A stretch of DNA of 64,000 nucleotides from Opitutus terrae PB90-1 (lineage in GTDB: Bacteria; Verrucomicrobiota; Verrucomicrobiia; Opitutales; Opitutaceae), in NCBI RefSeq assembly GCF_000019965.1, contig NC_010571.1, positions 2,551,001-2,615,000 of the forward strand. Reading direction: 5' to 3'. The position numbers were made by a program, and so were the translations under genes. Numbering within the stretch: position 1 is the first letter of the stretch; each line of letters starts with the position of its first letter. The notes below the pieces were generated by a model. That model searched no databases. It was not told the DNA's origin and saw nothing but the letters and a program-made list of their open reading frames with translations. Below, piece by piece: positions 8,494 to 18,613 of the stretch.

Positions 8494-11196
8494 ATGACGC
8501 TTCATTTTGGCCGCTCCTTGGTCGCGGCTTGTCTCCTCGCTGGGCTGGTGCGCTGCGCGACCGCGGCGATAACTGATTCACGACTCGTCAACCTTTCCAC
8601 CCGCGGATTCGTCGGCACCGGCGATGACGTGCTGATCGCGGGATTCGTGGTCAACGGCACCGGATCGAAAGAGGTGCTGATCCGGGCGGTTGGGCCGTCG
8701 CTGGCTCAGGCCGGGCTGGCCGGCGCGCTGACCCAGCCGCGACTGCAGGTGTTCGACAGCACCGGACGGCTGATCGCGACCCAGGAACGCTGGGATCCGA
8801 CGCTGAAGCCGGTGTTCGCGCAAATCGGCGCGTCGCCGTTCGCGGAAAACAGCCTTGATGCCGCGCTCCGACTGACGCTCGCGGCGGGTCACTACACCGT
8901 GCACGTCTCCGGCATCGATGGTCCGCGCGGAATTGCGCTCGTCGAGGTTTACGAGATCAACGGCGCGCCGCGACTGCTCAATCTCTCCACGCGCGGCCGG
9001 ATCGAATCCGGCGACGGCGTGTTGATTGCCGGTTTGGTGATTTCCGGTCAGGGGCCACGCCGCGTTCTGCTGCGCGCGGGCGGGCCCGCCTTGACGAAGG
9101 CCGGGCTCAACACCGTGGTGCCGGATCCGGTGCTCACGCTCTTCGACCAGCAAGGCCGCGTGGTCGCGAGCAACGACGACTGGTGCGACAGCGACTACTC
9201 GACCGAAGTGGCCATGGCCTCGTCCGTGACCGGCGCTTATGCGTTCCCCGACGCGAGCTACGACTCGGCGCTGCTGATCGATCTGCCGCCGGGTGCCTAT
9301 TCGATGCACGTGAGCGGACTCGAGAATCGCTGCGGCATCGCGCTGCTCGAAGTGTACGATGTCACCGCTGCGACCGGTGCGACGGCGACCTCGATGAACT
9401 CGGCGGCGGTCAAGGCCGAAGGCGCCAGTTCGCGGCGGAAGAATCCGAAGCCGGCGCCCGATCCGAACTCGCGCATCGGCACGCCCTACAGCGCATCGGC
9501 CCTGAGCTGGGCGCGTGCCGACGTCAGCGCCCGGCTCGGGCCGACGTTCGCCGAGCTGAATCCCGGCGCGGCGGACGATCGGCCGACGTTGTTCAAGCAG
9601 GAATCGAAGATCGCCGGCGGCAAGTATTACGTGCGGATCAATCCCTACGAACTCGGCGAGCCGGGAACCTACAACGACTATTGGAGCGACACCGGCCAGG
9701 TCGGCTACATCCCCAACGATCCGGCGAACGATCCCGGACTCGATCGCGTGCAGGTGTACGCCTACTACAACCGCGTGTTTGCGATCAGCCCGCGGCCCGA
9801 CGTGGCCAGCGGCCGGCTGCACTCGGACCCGCAGACGCGCGAGCCGCGTTACCTCGAGCTCAATGGCGGCACGCCGATGCAGCCGGTAGCCATGGTGCGC
9901 AGCTACGGCATGCAGCAGAACGAGCAGCTCGTGATTTACCGCGACGGGCTATTCGCGGTCGCAGGCATGCAGACGAGCCGCGGCGGTGACGAGAAGCCGT
10001 ATCCGGGTTTCAAATTTCCCCAGCACAAGGTGCCGCGCGGGATCGCCGTGACCACGAGCCTGGAGTTCGCGCTGGTGACAATCTGGGACACCGAGCGGCG
10101 ACAGGGGCAGCTCGCGGTCGTCGCGCTCGAGGGCAAATTCCTGCCGTTCCACACGTGGCCGTACATGGGGCTGCCGAACCAGGGCAGTTTTTCGGATTTC
10201 AAGCTGCTCGGGTACATCGATCTGCCGATGAAATCGCCCGAAGCGGTCGCGGCCGCCAGCAATGGACTGTGGCGCGGCCCCTCCTCCACGGATGGCCGGG
10301 TGTTGAGCGAGATCGATCTCGCCACCGACGGTCACCGCAAGCTCGTCTACGACGGGGCATGGCAGGCGGTGGTCGCGAAAAGCGGCTACGCGCTGGTGAG
10401 CTCCACCGAGGACAACAAGATCGCGGTCGTCGATCTCACCCCGCTGTTCAGCTACATGCGCGAAAGTTACCTGAGCTCCGGGGACAGCTTCCGCCGCACG
10501 CTCGCGGAGCGCGGCGCCGCGCCGACGCAGTTTCCCCAAACATTCGAGGTCAATCCCGCCATCAAGCCGAAAGTCATCTGGGAAACGCCGGTGAGCGAGC
10601 CGACCGCGGTGCTCGCCGGACAGAAGATCGATCGCTGGACGAAGGATCGGTTCAAGGCGTATGTCGCTTCGCGCGACGGCACGGTGCGAATCCTCGATGT
10701 GTCGCCGCTGATGGCGCGCAGCAGCTGGGAGACGCGCGGGCAGCTCGAGATCATGGGCCAGTTTCAAGTGGGCCGAAATCCGGTCGCGATGGCGTTGTCG
10801 CGCCACGGCGCGAAAGACCTGCCGCTGATCCCGAATGGCAGCGACGGCGCGCAACTCGCACCGGATCCGTTCAACAATCTGTTTTACGTGGCGTGTCGCG
10901 GCGAACGCTCGATCGACGCCGTCGTGACGTGGCAGGGCCAGGGGCAGGTTTACCGCCGGATCAAGGATGCGCGGATGGGCGATCCGGTCGCGGTGAGCGT
11001 GGCGATTCGCGGCAACATCGTGAGCGTCGCGGATTTTGCGGGGCAAAAGCTGCTGAGCTTCCGGATGGGCACGCTGAACGATGCGAAGAACGACAAGGTC
11101 TATCCGCCGGGTGATCCGCGTTACCCGTATGAATTCGCCGGTGAGATGAAGCTGCTGGGCTCACCGTTCCTGGTGAACTCGGCGAACACGAACTGA
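8494..11196 (+). CDS. Secreted protein with two N-terminal LSTRG modules and a propeller-like C-terminal region
   Basis: 900 residues. A signal peptide covers ~1-25. Two tandem copies of a ~125-residue module follow (29-153 and 157-290). Each opens with R-L-x-N-L-S-T-R-G, then G-x-G-D-x-x-L-I-A-G and a conserved G-P-S/A-L, and closes with GIALxEVY. The remaining ~600 residues hold repeated blade-like strands (YVASRDGTVRILDVSPL, NNLFYVACRGERSIDAVV) resembling a YVTN/quinoprotein-type beta-propeller. No catalytic motif was recognised. The same module occurs twice at the C-terminus of the GH115 protein at 14280-18320, so it is probably a surface or binding module. A strong terminator follows. 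Confidence 0.75.
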   Translation: MTLHFGRSLVAACLLAGLVRCATAAITDSRLVNLSTRGFVGTGDDVLIAGFVVNGTGSKEVLIRAVGPSLAQAGLAGALTQPRLQVFDSTGRLIATQERWDPTLKPVFAQIGASPFAENSLDAALRLTLAAGHYTVHVSGIDGPRGIALVEVYEINGAPRLLNLSTRGRIESGDGVLIAGLVISGQGPRRVLLRAGGPALTKAGLNTVVPDPVLTLFDQQGRVVASNDDWCDSDYSTEVAMASSVTGAYAFPDASYDSALLIDLPPGAYSMHVSGLENRCGIALLEVYDVTAATGATATSMNSAAVKAEGASSRRKNPKPAPDPNSRIGTPYSASALSWARADVSARLGPTFAELNPGAADDRPTLFKQESKIAGGKYYVRINPYELGEPGTYNDYWSDTGQVGYIPNDPANDPGLDRVQVYAYYNRVFAISPRPDVASGRLHSDPQTREPRYLELNGGTPMQPVAMVRSYGMQQNEQLVIYRDGLFAVAGMQTSRGGDEKPYPGFKFPQHKVPRGIAVTTSLEFALVTIWDTERRQGQLAVVALEGKFLPFHTWPYMGLPNQGSFSDFKLLGYIDLPMKSPEAVAAASNGLWRGPSSTDGRVLSEIDLATDGHRKLVYDGAWQAVVAKSGYALVSSTEDNKIAVVDLTPLFSYMRESYLSSGDSFRRTLAERGAAPTQFPQTFEVNPAIKPKVIWETPVSEPTAVLAGQKIDRWTKDRFKAYVASRDGTVRILDVSPLMARSSWETRGQLEIMGQFQVGRNPVAMALSRHGAKDLPLIPNGSDGAQLAPDPFNNLFYVACRGERSIDAVVTWQGQGQVYRRIKDARMGDPVAVSVAIRGNIVSVADFAGQKLLSFRMGTLNDAKNDKVYPPGDPRYPYEFAGEMKLLGSPFLVNSANTN

Positions 11197-11231
11197 CGCA
11201 GCGACCAGATTTGTTAGGAGACAGGGTGGTT

Positions 11232-11267
11232 GGCAGGGCCGGGTGGTGCCGGCCCTGCCTTTTTTTT
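11232..11267 (+). terminator. Strong rho-independent terminator
   Basis: An 11-bp perfect stem (11232-11242 with 11249-11259), loop GTGGTG, and eight consecutive T. It lies 35 bp after the stop of the 8494-11196 gene. Confidence 0.95.
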
Positions 11268-11362
11268 CCAAGCGCGGAGGAATGGTCGGGCGACCGCGGA
11301 GCGTGAGCTTCATTCGCGGCTTGTCTTCGGGGCGCGGCTGCTTCGCTCTGGCGAGCACTGGC

Positions 11363-11794
11363 ATGAAGCAATCGATCGGGCTGGTTTCGCTGCTGGTACG
11401 TGACTACGACGAAGCGCTGGACTTTTTCGTCGGCCGCCTCGGGTTTGCGAAGGTGGAGGACCGATGGATCGAAACGCAGTCGAAGCGTTGGGTCGTGGTC
11501 GAGCCGCGCGGCGGGGGCGGTTGCCGGCTGCTCCTCGCCCGAGCGACGACCCCGGAGCAGCAGGCGCGCGTGGGCGATCAGGCGGGAGGACGCGTCTGGC
11601 TTTTTCTCCACACCGACGATTTTCGCCGCGATTATGAGGACTTTCTCGCCCGGGGCGTCGCATTCGTGCGCGCTCCGCGGGAGGAGGCTTACGGCACCGT
11701 TGCGGTGTTCGAAGACCTCTACGGCAACCGGTGGGATTTGCTGCAGCCACGCGAGCCGGCGAGTGAGTGCGCGGCTGGTCCTGGGCCCGGCTGA
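11363..11794 (+). CDS. VOC-superfamily (glyoxalase/bleomycin-resistance-like) protein
   Basis: 143 residues from the ATG at 11363. The start is chosen because the VOC fold begins at once with KQSIGLVSLLVRDYDEALDF and the upstream in-frame codons cross the terminator. The beta-alpha-beta-beta-beta pattern is complete: DYDEALDFFVGRLGF near the start, RWVVVEPRG, a second half with VWLFLHTDDF, and a closing VFEDLYGNRWDLLQP containing the Glu that usually ligates metal. The short C-terminal tail is Gly/Pro-rich. Members include glyoxalases, dioxygenases and antibiotic-binding proteins; the substrate is not predictable. A short gap separates it from the Tat-exported gene on the same strand. Confidence 0.85.
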   Translation: MKQSIGLVSLLVRDYDEALDFFVGRLGFAKVEDRWIETQSKRWVVVEPRGGGGCRLLLARATTPEQQARVGDQAGGRVWLFLHTDDFRRDYEDFLARGVAFVRAPREEAYGTVAVFEDLYGNRWDLLQPREPASECAAGPGPG

Positions 11795-11853
11795 GGTGAT
11801 GGCTGCCTTCCGCGTTGCGCGCGGCGGGTGAGTGGTTTGAGCTGCGTCCTCTG

Positions 11854-14175
11854 ATGAGCGACGCCCGGTCACGCGATTTTTCGCGCCGCCAGTTCCTGCA
11901 GCAACTCGCGGGCGCGGCGGCGCTGGTAACGTTGGCCGACTGGCGGCTCGTCGCCGGTGAAGGAACCGCCGGCAAGGCCGCCGTCGCGCAACCCTGGTAT
12001 CAGCGCGCGCTGCGCTGGGGGCAGACGAATCTCACCGAGATCGACGTGGAGCGATTCGACACCGTGTGGTGGCGCGAACACTGGCGGCGCACCGCGGTGC
12101 AGGGCGTGGTGATCAACGCTGGTGGCATCGTGGCGTATTATCCGACCTCCGTGCCGCTGCACCGGCGGGCGGCGCACATGAACGGCCGTGATCTGTTCGG
12201 CGAACTGACGGCGGCGGCCCACGCGGACGGACTCGCGGTGTTTGCGCGGATGGACTCGAACCGCGCGGACGCGACGTTCTATCAGGCGCATCCGGACTGG
12301 TTCGCGCGCGATGCGAATGGCGAGCCTTACCGGGCCACGGGGCTCTACGTGGCGTGCGTGAACAGCCCGTATTACCACGAGCACATTCCGGCGATCCTGC
12401 ACGAGGTGGCGACGCGCTACCGTCCGGAGGGGTTCACCGACAACAACTGGAACGGCCCGATGCGGGATCAGCCGTGTTTTTGCGGGAACTGCGAGCAGCT
12501 GTTTCGCGCGCGCACGGGCGCGGCGATTCCGCGGCAGCCCGACTGGAACTCGCCGCTCTATCGCGAATGGATCCGGTGGAATTACGAACGGAGAACGGAG
12601 ATCTGGGAGCAGTTCAACCACGCCACGCGCCAGGCTGGTGGACCGGAGTGCCTGTGGGTTGGCATGATGGCGGGATCGCAGAACTGGCAGGCGCGGGTGT
12701 TCCGCGACGATCGCGAGATTTACCGCCGCACCGAGCTGGTGATGCTGGACGATCAACGACGGTTCGATCCGGAGGGGTTTCAGCACAACGGCGAGATCGG
12801 TGCACGGATCCGCGGCGTCGGTGGCTGGGACAAGGTGATCCCGGAAAGCATGGCGATGTACCACCTCACCGAGCATAACTTCCGGCTCGCGGCGAAACCG
12901 GAACCCGAGGTGCGATTGTGGTTTCTGGAAGGCGTCGCGGGTGGAGTGCAGCCATGGTGGCATCACGTCGGCTCGGATCAGCAGGATCGTCGGATGCTGC
13001 AAACGGCCGAGCCGCTTTGGCAATGGCATCGCCGCAACGAAGCCTATCTCGTCCACCGCCGGCCGCGCGTCACGGTGGGATTGGTCTGGTCGCAGCGGAA
13101 CATGGACTTCTTTGGCCGCGACGACGGCGGCGCGCACGTCGACGATCCGTGGAATGGCTGGATGCAGGCGCTGATCCGCGCGCGGATTCCCTACGTGCCG
13201 GTGCACGTCGACGACCTCGATCGCGAAGTCGGGGCGCTCGGCTTGAAGCTGCTGATCCTGCCGAATCTCGGGGCAATGTCGGATCCGCAAGTCGCGGCCG
13301 TGCGGCGATTCGTCGCGGCGGGCGGCAACCTGCTCGCGACCGGGCTCAGCTCGCTCAGCGACGAGTGGGGCGAGGCGCGCGACGATTTTGCGTTGGCCGA
13401 CGTGCTGGGCGTGCACCTGCCGCCGCGGCATGCGTTTCGCGACGAGCCGGTGCGCACGCGCTGGGCGAAACGCTGGACGCAAACCTATCTGCGGCTGCAT
13501 CCGGAACTGCGCGCCGGCATCCCGGGACCGCGCAGCGGCGACGAGCCCGAGATCGCAGGCGAGCGGCACGAGGTCCTGCGGGGATTTGAGCAAACGGACA
13601 TCCTGGCGTTCGGCGGGATGCTCGAACCGCTCGCGGTGGAGCCAGGGGGCGTGGTGCCGCTCACGTTCGTGCCCGCCGTGCCCACGTCGCCGGTGGAATC
13701 CGTCTGGATGCACGAGCCGCGGACGGACATCCCCGGCCTCGTCCTGCGTGAGAACGCCGCCGGCGGACGGATCGCGTATTTGCCGGCGGATCTCGATCGT
13801 CGGTTCGCACGTGAGAATCTCCCAGATCACGGCGACCTGCTCGCGAATCTCGTCCGCTGGACGTCGCGCGGCGACATTCCGCTGAAGGTCGAGGGCGCCG
13901 GGCTTATCCATTGTCATCTCTATCAGCAATCGGCCCCGGACCGGCTCGTGCTGCATCTGGTGAACCTGACCAACGCCGGCACGTGGCGGACGCCCGTGCA
14001 CGAATTGATCGCGGTCGGACCGTTCATGGTATCGGTGCGGTTCGCAACGAGATCGAAGCCGGAGAATCTCGTCTCGCTTGTCAGCGGCGAACGCCGCACG
14101 TTCGAGCAAACGGGCGAGTGGGTGAAGTTCGAGGTGACGCGGATCGTCGATCACGAGGTGTTCGTGATCAGCTGA
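11854..14175 (+). CDS. Tat-exported glycosyl-hydrolase-like protein (hypothetical GH family 6 / beta-galactosidase-trimerisation type)
   Basis: 773 residues from the ATG at 11854, which places a twin-arginine signal at the very N-terminus (SRRQFLQQLAGAAAL). The catalytic region resembles the TIM-barrel 'hypothetical glycosyl hydrolase 6' group. It shows RAAHMNGRDLFGELTAAAH, FARMDSNRAD, ACVNSPYYHEHIPAILHEV and GFTDNNWNGP, followed by CFCGNCEQLF. A later Rossmann-like part (VTVGLVWSQRNMDFF and LKLLILPNLGAMSDPQVAAV) fits a beta-galactosidase trimerisation domain, with a beta-rich C-terminus. It should act folded, outside the cytoplasm, on a plant or algal glycan. The substrate is unknown. It converges with the GH115 gene. 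Confidence 0.75.
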   Translation: MSDARSRDFSRRQFLQQLAGAAALVTLADWRLVAGEGTAGKAAVAQPWYQRALRWGQTNLTEIDVERFDTVWWREHWRRTAVQGVVINAGGIVAYYPTSVPLHRRAAHMNGRDLFGELTAAAHADGLAVFARMDSNRADATFYQAHPDWFARDANGEPYRATGLYVACVNSPYYHEHIPAILHEVATRYRPEGFTDNNWNGPMRDQPCFCGNCEQLFRARTGAAIPRQPDWNSPLYREWIRWNYERRTEIWEQFNHATRQAGGPECLWVGMMAGSQNWQARVFRDDREIYRRTELVMLDDQRRFDPEGFQHNGEIGARIRGVGGWDKVIPESMAMYHLTEHNFRLAAKPEPEVRLWFLEGVAGGVQPWWHHVGSDQQDRRMLQTAEPLWQWHRRNEAYLVHRRPRVTVGLVWSQRNMDFFGRDDGGAHVDDPWNGWMQALIRARIPYVPVHVDDLDREVGALGLKLLILPNLGAMSDPQVAAVRRFVAAGGNLLATGLSSLSDEWGEARDDFALADVLGVHLPPRHAFRDEPVRTRWAKRWTQTYLRLHPELRAGIPGPRSGDEPEIAGERHEVLRGFEQTDILAFGGMLEPLAVEPGGVVPLTFVPAVPTSPVESVWMHEPRTDIPGLVLRENAAGGRIAYLPADLDRRFARENLPDHGDLLANLVRWTSRGDIPLKVEGAGLIHCHLYQQSAPDRLVLHLVNLTNAGTWRTPVHELIAVGPFMVSVRFATRSKPENLVSLVSGERRTFEQTGEWVKFEVTRIVDHEVFVIS

Positions 14176-14279
14176 CGCATACGCGCGTTTGCTTGCTCTG
14201 AGGCTGCGTTTCAGCCGGTGGAGGGAGGCGTCCGGCGAGCTGGATCGTGTGGCTCGCGGGCGGCTCGCTCGACCGTCCG

Positions 14280-17200
14280 TCACGGCATCGCGTAAACCTC
14301 GAGCAGCGCCACGCCCATCGTGTCGTCAGCTCCGCGAACGTGCGCCGAGTAAACGCCCGGTGCGACGCTGATCATCAGCGCGGCATCATGCGAGCCGAGC
14401 GGCAGCGGCGAGGAACCGAGTTCGGTGAACGTGGCGGGCAGCGGGCCGGAGCTGTCCCAGTCGTCGTTCTCGGCGATGGGCGAGCCATACGCGTTGTAGA
14501 CAGTCAGCTCCGGATCGGGGAGGACGCCGGAAACGTCGCTTGGCAGCGAAGGCCCGACACCGCGAATGAGGAAACGTTTTGGCGCGTCGCCCGACAGCAC
14601 GAAGCCGACGATCAGAATCTCGTCGCCAACGCCGACCTGGTTCCGCACGGAAAAATTGGTGAACCGCACGCCGCTCTCGATCGCATCGGCGTCGAACGCT
14701 TCGACGAGCGCGATGCCAGTCGTGCCGCCGAGTCCGCGGCCGTGCGCCGAGTAAACGCCGGCCGGGAGCGCCGCGACCAGCGCCGCGTCGCGCGAGCCGT
14801 CGAGCAGCGGGCCCGCTCCCAGCCGCGCGAACAACGCCGGGGACGCGGCCGTTTCGCTGGCCCAGTCGTTGTTCTGGCGGACGCTCGTTGACTCACGAAA
14901 CAACTCCAGCTCGGGATCCACCAGCGTACCCGGTACGCCGTAGGTCGCGAGGGTGGGACCCTTGTTGCGAAGCAGCACCGTTTTGTTGCCGGTGCCAGCG
15001 AGCACGAAGCCCATGATCAGCGTCTGATCGCCGGTGCCCGCCTTGCCGCGCACGGAGATGTTCATCACGCGGCTCGTGCCGACGCGCACCGTCGCGGCAG
15101 CCGAGGTCACGCTGCCACCCGGATTCGTGACGACGACGCGATACAGACCAGCGTCGGTCGCAGCGAAACCGGTGAGCGTGAGTGTGGAACTCGTCGCGCC
15201 GGGGAGATCCGTGCCGTCTTTCTGCCACTGATAGGTGAACGGTCCGTGGCCCGCGGCCTCGACGGTGAGCGTCGCTGTGCTGCCGAGCGCGACCGCCTGC
15301 GATTGCGGAGCGGTGGAGACGGTGGCGGGCGGCGGCACCGGGGCGAAATAACTTTCCGTCGGACCGAGATAGCTCGGCCGCGCACCGCCGAAATCGACCA
15401 GCAGTTTCTGCACGACGACGCCGGGATCGATCATCCAAACCTTGAGCGTGTGCGTGCCAGCGGCGGTGAACGCGTGCGTCGATCGGCCGAACCGCGCGTT
15501 GGCGCGCACGCTTTCCTCCCAGTCGGCGTTGCCGTTCTGCGCGCGATACCCCGCAGGCACCAGCGTGACGACGTGCGGCGTTTCGTCGTCGACAGAGATC
15601 GCGTAGCGCAGCGGTCGGCCGGGCAGGAAGTTCAGCGTCGGTCCGACGGTGACCGTGACGTTCGCCGGGCCGGTCGAGAACGTGTGCATCTGGTATTCGA
15701 GGCACGGCGCGTTCGTGCCGGGAATGGCGGGTTCGGCGTCGACCGGACCGGTGGCGCGCAGACCGGAAAGCGTGTGCCCGTAGTCTTCGATCTTCAGCCA
15801 ATGCCGATCACCGCTCGCGCGGTTCGCGGTGAAATGCTCGGCTTCGATGGCGACGAACCCCGCGCTTTCCGCGAACCCGATCAGCGTGTCGCGGCTGACG
15901 CCCGCAGGGTTGAGCGCTTCGACGGCAACGGTGACCTCCGCGCCGGCGCCGGTGATCCGCACCGTGCCGGTCGCCGAGCCGGCGGGCACGGCCGACCAGT
16001 CAATGCTCACGGCGAGCCGACGATCGGCGCCGACCGAGCCGGTGGTTTCGCTGAGCACGATCCACGGCGCGCTCGCAGTCGCGGTGAAGGCGAATGCGTC
16101 CGTGCCTTTGTTAAACACCTCGATCCAGCGTATCTGCCGGTTGAGCGCATCGAACCGCGGCAGCGCCGGCTGGCCGGCGGTGCCGGGCCACGCGGACGCT
16201 GAGCCCTCGATCGCGACGCCGAGCGCAGCCGCCGCTGCCGGCGTGGGTTCAACGAGCGGAATCGCACGCAAGCTATCGGTCGGCGGATCCTGCCAATTGA
16301 GGTAGCCGAGGTGGGTCTGATCCATGAAGTGCGCCCAGCGGCCGCCGGCGAACGTGGTGTTGAAATTGTTCTTCAGCGCCATGTCTTGCGCGAACAGCTC
16401 GCGCACGCGCGCCGCCTGCGCGGCGGTGCTCGCGCGACCTTGCGCGGCGTAGAGCGCATTGCGACCGGCGGTGACGTAGAGGTCGTTCACCAGCGCGCAG
16501 GATTTCACGGCAAAGTACACGGTCTGGTAAAACGCGTCGCGTTTGCTCGCGGGCAGCGCGTTCAACACCGCTTCCGCGCGAGTGGCGAGGGCGTTGTAGT
16601 CTGCGACGACGGTTTCCGCCTCGCGGTCGTTCACCAGGCTGTAGGTGGTCGGCGAGAGCAGCTCGGGTTTGCGCCGGGCATTGTAGCGCGTGTAACGGGT
16701 CACGATGTCGGCGATTTCCGCGGCGTGCTCTCCACCGAACTCTCGTGCGGCCCAGCCGCGCGTGAAATCGTCGGTGTTCGATTCGGTCCAGTGCTGCGCG
16801 TCCCAGCCGAGGCTGAGGAAATACTCGATCGGCAGCTCGTAGCTTTTGTTCAGATGGCCGACGTTCACGATCCAGATCCGGTCGGCGCCATACTGTTTCG
16901 CCAGCGCCATCTGATCCCAGATCTTCGGCAGTGGGCTGGTGTTGATCCACTGATAGCTGCGCGGGCCGCCGTGGTAATCGAAATGATAGTAAATGCCGGC
17001 GCCGCCCGGGCGAGCGCGCTCGTCCGCAGTGGGAACGCGGCGGAGATCACCCCAGTTATCCTCGGCCCAGAGCAGCGTGACATCGTCGGGTACGCGCATG
17101 CCGGCCTCGTAGTAATCCTGCACTTCCTTGTAGAGGCACCATACCTGCGGTACGCGGGTGACGTCGGGGTTCACCTCGTCGGCGAGAATCGTGCGCTGCA

Positions 17201-18320
17201 CGCGGACGATCTCCTCGAGCAGTGCGCGGTTGGCTTCGGGTCCGCCCGGCGCCATCTCGGTGTCGTTGGCGCCACGGAGGCCCATGGTGATAATGCTTTC
17301 GTAGTTCCGGTTGCGCCGGACACCTTCGCGCCAGAACGCCTGCAGCGTCGACGCCTGCGTGGCGTAGTTCCATGAGCCGAGGGTGGCGCCGTAGCGGCGA
17401 TCCCATTCCTTCTGCGCGCGCAGCATCGGCTCCTGGTGCGACGTGCCCATGACGATGCCGTATTCGTCGGCGAGCCGCGGGTTCTCCGGATCGTCTTCGT
17501 TGAACGCGTTGTTCCACATCGCGGGCCAGAGGTAGTTGGCCTTCATCCGCAGCAGCAGCTCGAAAATCCGCGTGTAGAACTCGCGGCCGTAGTTCGCGAT
17601 CCCGCCCGGCACCGGCGGATTCGTGCTCGGCGTGGCGGTGCCGTATTTCGCCAAGACCCAGTTCGTCAGCGACGGCGCCTCGTCGTTGAGGAAGATGCCG
17701 CGGTATTTTACAGACGGCTCGCCTTGGACATAGGCGGTTTCAAGCACGTAGACCTCGGAGCGCTTGGGCGGAGTGACATCGGCCCACCAGTGCCAGGGTG
17801 AGACGCCGAGCTGCTCGCAAAGATCGTAGATGCCGAAGATCGTGCCGCGTTTGTCGCTGCCGGCGATCACGATGGCGGTCCCGTTTGGCACCGCGCCGGG
17901 CAGACCCTGGATGAGAAACGACTCCCATTTGCCGCGGACGCGGGAGACGTCGATCTTTCCTTCCGCGATCAAGCGGTCGATCAATTGGCTGCGGCCGATC
18001 GTCCCGACGATGATCAGCCGCGTACCGGGATTGGCGGCGTCGTGCGTGATCGCGGGGGTGAGGTCGGTCACGCGCGCGATGTCGGTCTGCAAGTCGCCCG
18101 CGGCACGCACGACGCCGGGCCAGTCGGCGGTGTCGACGTAGATCGACGCCACGCGGCCGTCGCGTGCGAGCTCCATGATGTTGCCCATGCTGGGCTGGAA
18201 ATTCAGCAACGGGTGATTCGGAGTGTTCAGCGCGAACACCGCGAGAGGCTGGGCGAGGCATCCGGCGACGAGCGCGATCGCTCGCCGCAGGCAACGAGGG
18301 AGTCGGCGTGGCGAAGGCAT
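14280..18320 (-). CDS. GH115 family alpha-glucuronidase with Ig-like domain and two LSTRG modules
   Basis: 1346 residues from the ATG at 18320, chosen because it opens a classic signal peptide (SPRRLPRCLRR, hydrophobic core, cut after VFA); an in-frame ATG at 18368 is the alternative. The GH115 core (~40-700) shows SPWHWWADV, VKYRGIFLNDEAPSL, NYLWPAMWNNAF and LWAEDNWGDLRR, all typical of the family, followed by a GH115 C-terminal beta domain (to ~990). An Ig-like domain comes next (FTYQWQKDGTDLPGA, DAGLYRVVVTNPGG, ~1000-1080), then two copies of the ~125-residue LSTRG module (~1083-1208 and ~1218-1346). GH115 enzymes remove (4-O-methyl)glucuronic acid from xylan. The protein is probably secreted or surface-held. 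Confidence 0.85.
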   Translation of the reverse strand: MPSPRRLPRCLRRAIALVAGCLAQPLAVFALNTPNHPLLNFQPSMGNIMELARDGRVASIYVDTADWPGVVRAAGDLQTDIARVTDLTPAITHDAANPGTRLIIVGTIGRSQLIDRLIAEGKIDVSRVRGKWESFLIQGLPGAVPNGTAIVIAGSDKRGTIFGIYDLCEQLGVSPWHWWADVTPPKRSEVYVLETAYVQGEPSVKYRGIFLNDEAPSLTNWVLAKYGTATPSTNPPVPGGIANYGREFYTRIFELLLRMKANYLWPAMWNNAFNEDDPENPRLADEYGIVMGTSHQEPMLRAQKEWDRRYGATLGSWNYATQASTLQAFWREGVRRNRNYESIITMGLRGANDTEMAPGGPEANRALLEEIVRVQRTILADEVNPDVTRVPQVWCLYKEVQDYYEAGMRVPDDVTLLWAEDNWGDLRRVPTADERARPGGAGIYYHFDYHGGPRSYQWINTSPLPKIWDQMALAKQYGADRIWIVNVGHLNKSYELPIEYFLSLGWDAQHWTESNTDDFTRGWAAREFGGEHAAEIADIVTRYTRYNARRKPELLSPTTYSLVNDREAETVVADYNALATRAEAVLNALPASKRDAFYQTVYFAVKSCALVNDLYVTAGRNALYAAQGRASTAAQAARVRELFAQDMALKNNFNTTFAGGRWAHFMDQTHLGYLNWQDPPTDSLRAIPLVEPTPAAAAALGVAIEGSASAWPGTAGQPALPRFDALNRQIRWIEVFNKGTDAFAFTATASAPWIVLSETTGSVGADRRLAVSIDWSAVPAGSATGTVRITGAGAEVTVAVEALNPAGVSRDTLIGFAESAGFVAIEAEHFTANRASGDRHWLKIEDYGHTLSGLRATGPVDAEPAIPGTNAPCLEYQMHTFSTGPANVTVTVGPTLNFLPGRPLRYAISVDDETPHVVTLVPAGYRAQNGNADWEESVRANARFGRSTHAFTAAGTHTLKVWMIDPGVVVQKLLVDFGGARPSYLGPTESYFAPVPPPATVSTAPQSQAVALGSTATLTVEAAGHGPFTYQWQKDGTDLPGATSSTLTLTGFAATDAGLYRVVVTNPGGSVTSAAATVRVGTSRVMNISVRGKAGTGDQTLIMGFVLAGTGNKTVLLRNKGPTLATYGVPGTLVDPELELFRESTSVRQNNDWASETAASPALFARLGAGPLLDGSRDAALVAALPAGVYSAHGRGLGGTTGIALVEAFDADAIESGVRFTNFSVRNQVGVGDEILIVGFVLSGDAPKRFLIRGVGPSLPSDVSGVLPDPELTVYNAYGSPIAENDDWDSSGPLPATFTELGSSPLPLGSHDAALMISVAPGVYSAHVRGADDTMGVALLEVYAMP

Positions 18321-18613
18321 GACGGCGGACGGGTTGGGGAAGACGGTCACGGAGGAGGCCAGGGGCATAAACCCAGTCTACGCGAAACCCCGCACCCTGA
18401 CCTTAGCGAATCCATTCAGATTATCGAATGCCGCAGCAACGCGCATGTTCCCACCCAAGCGACATCGTTCCCTGTGCTCAGGCACAGGGCTGCAATTGGA
18501 TCTGAATAGAGATGTCGCCAAGCTGCAGTCCGCCGTGCTCTTCGCCACCCGTCCTGCGCCAATGTTCGTCTTACGATCATTGGCATGGGACCGGCGGCGC
18601 AGGCCGCGCGGGG

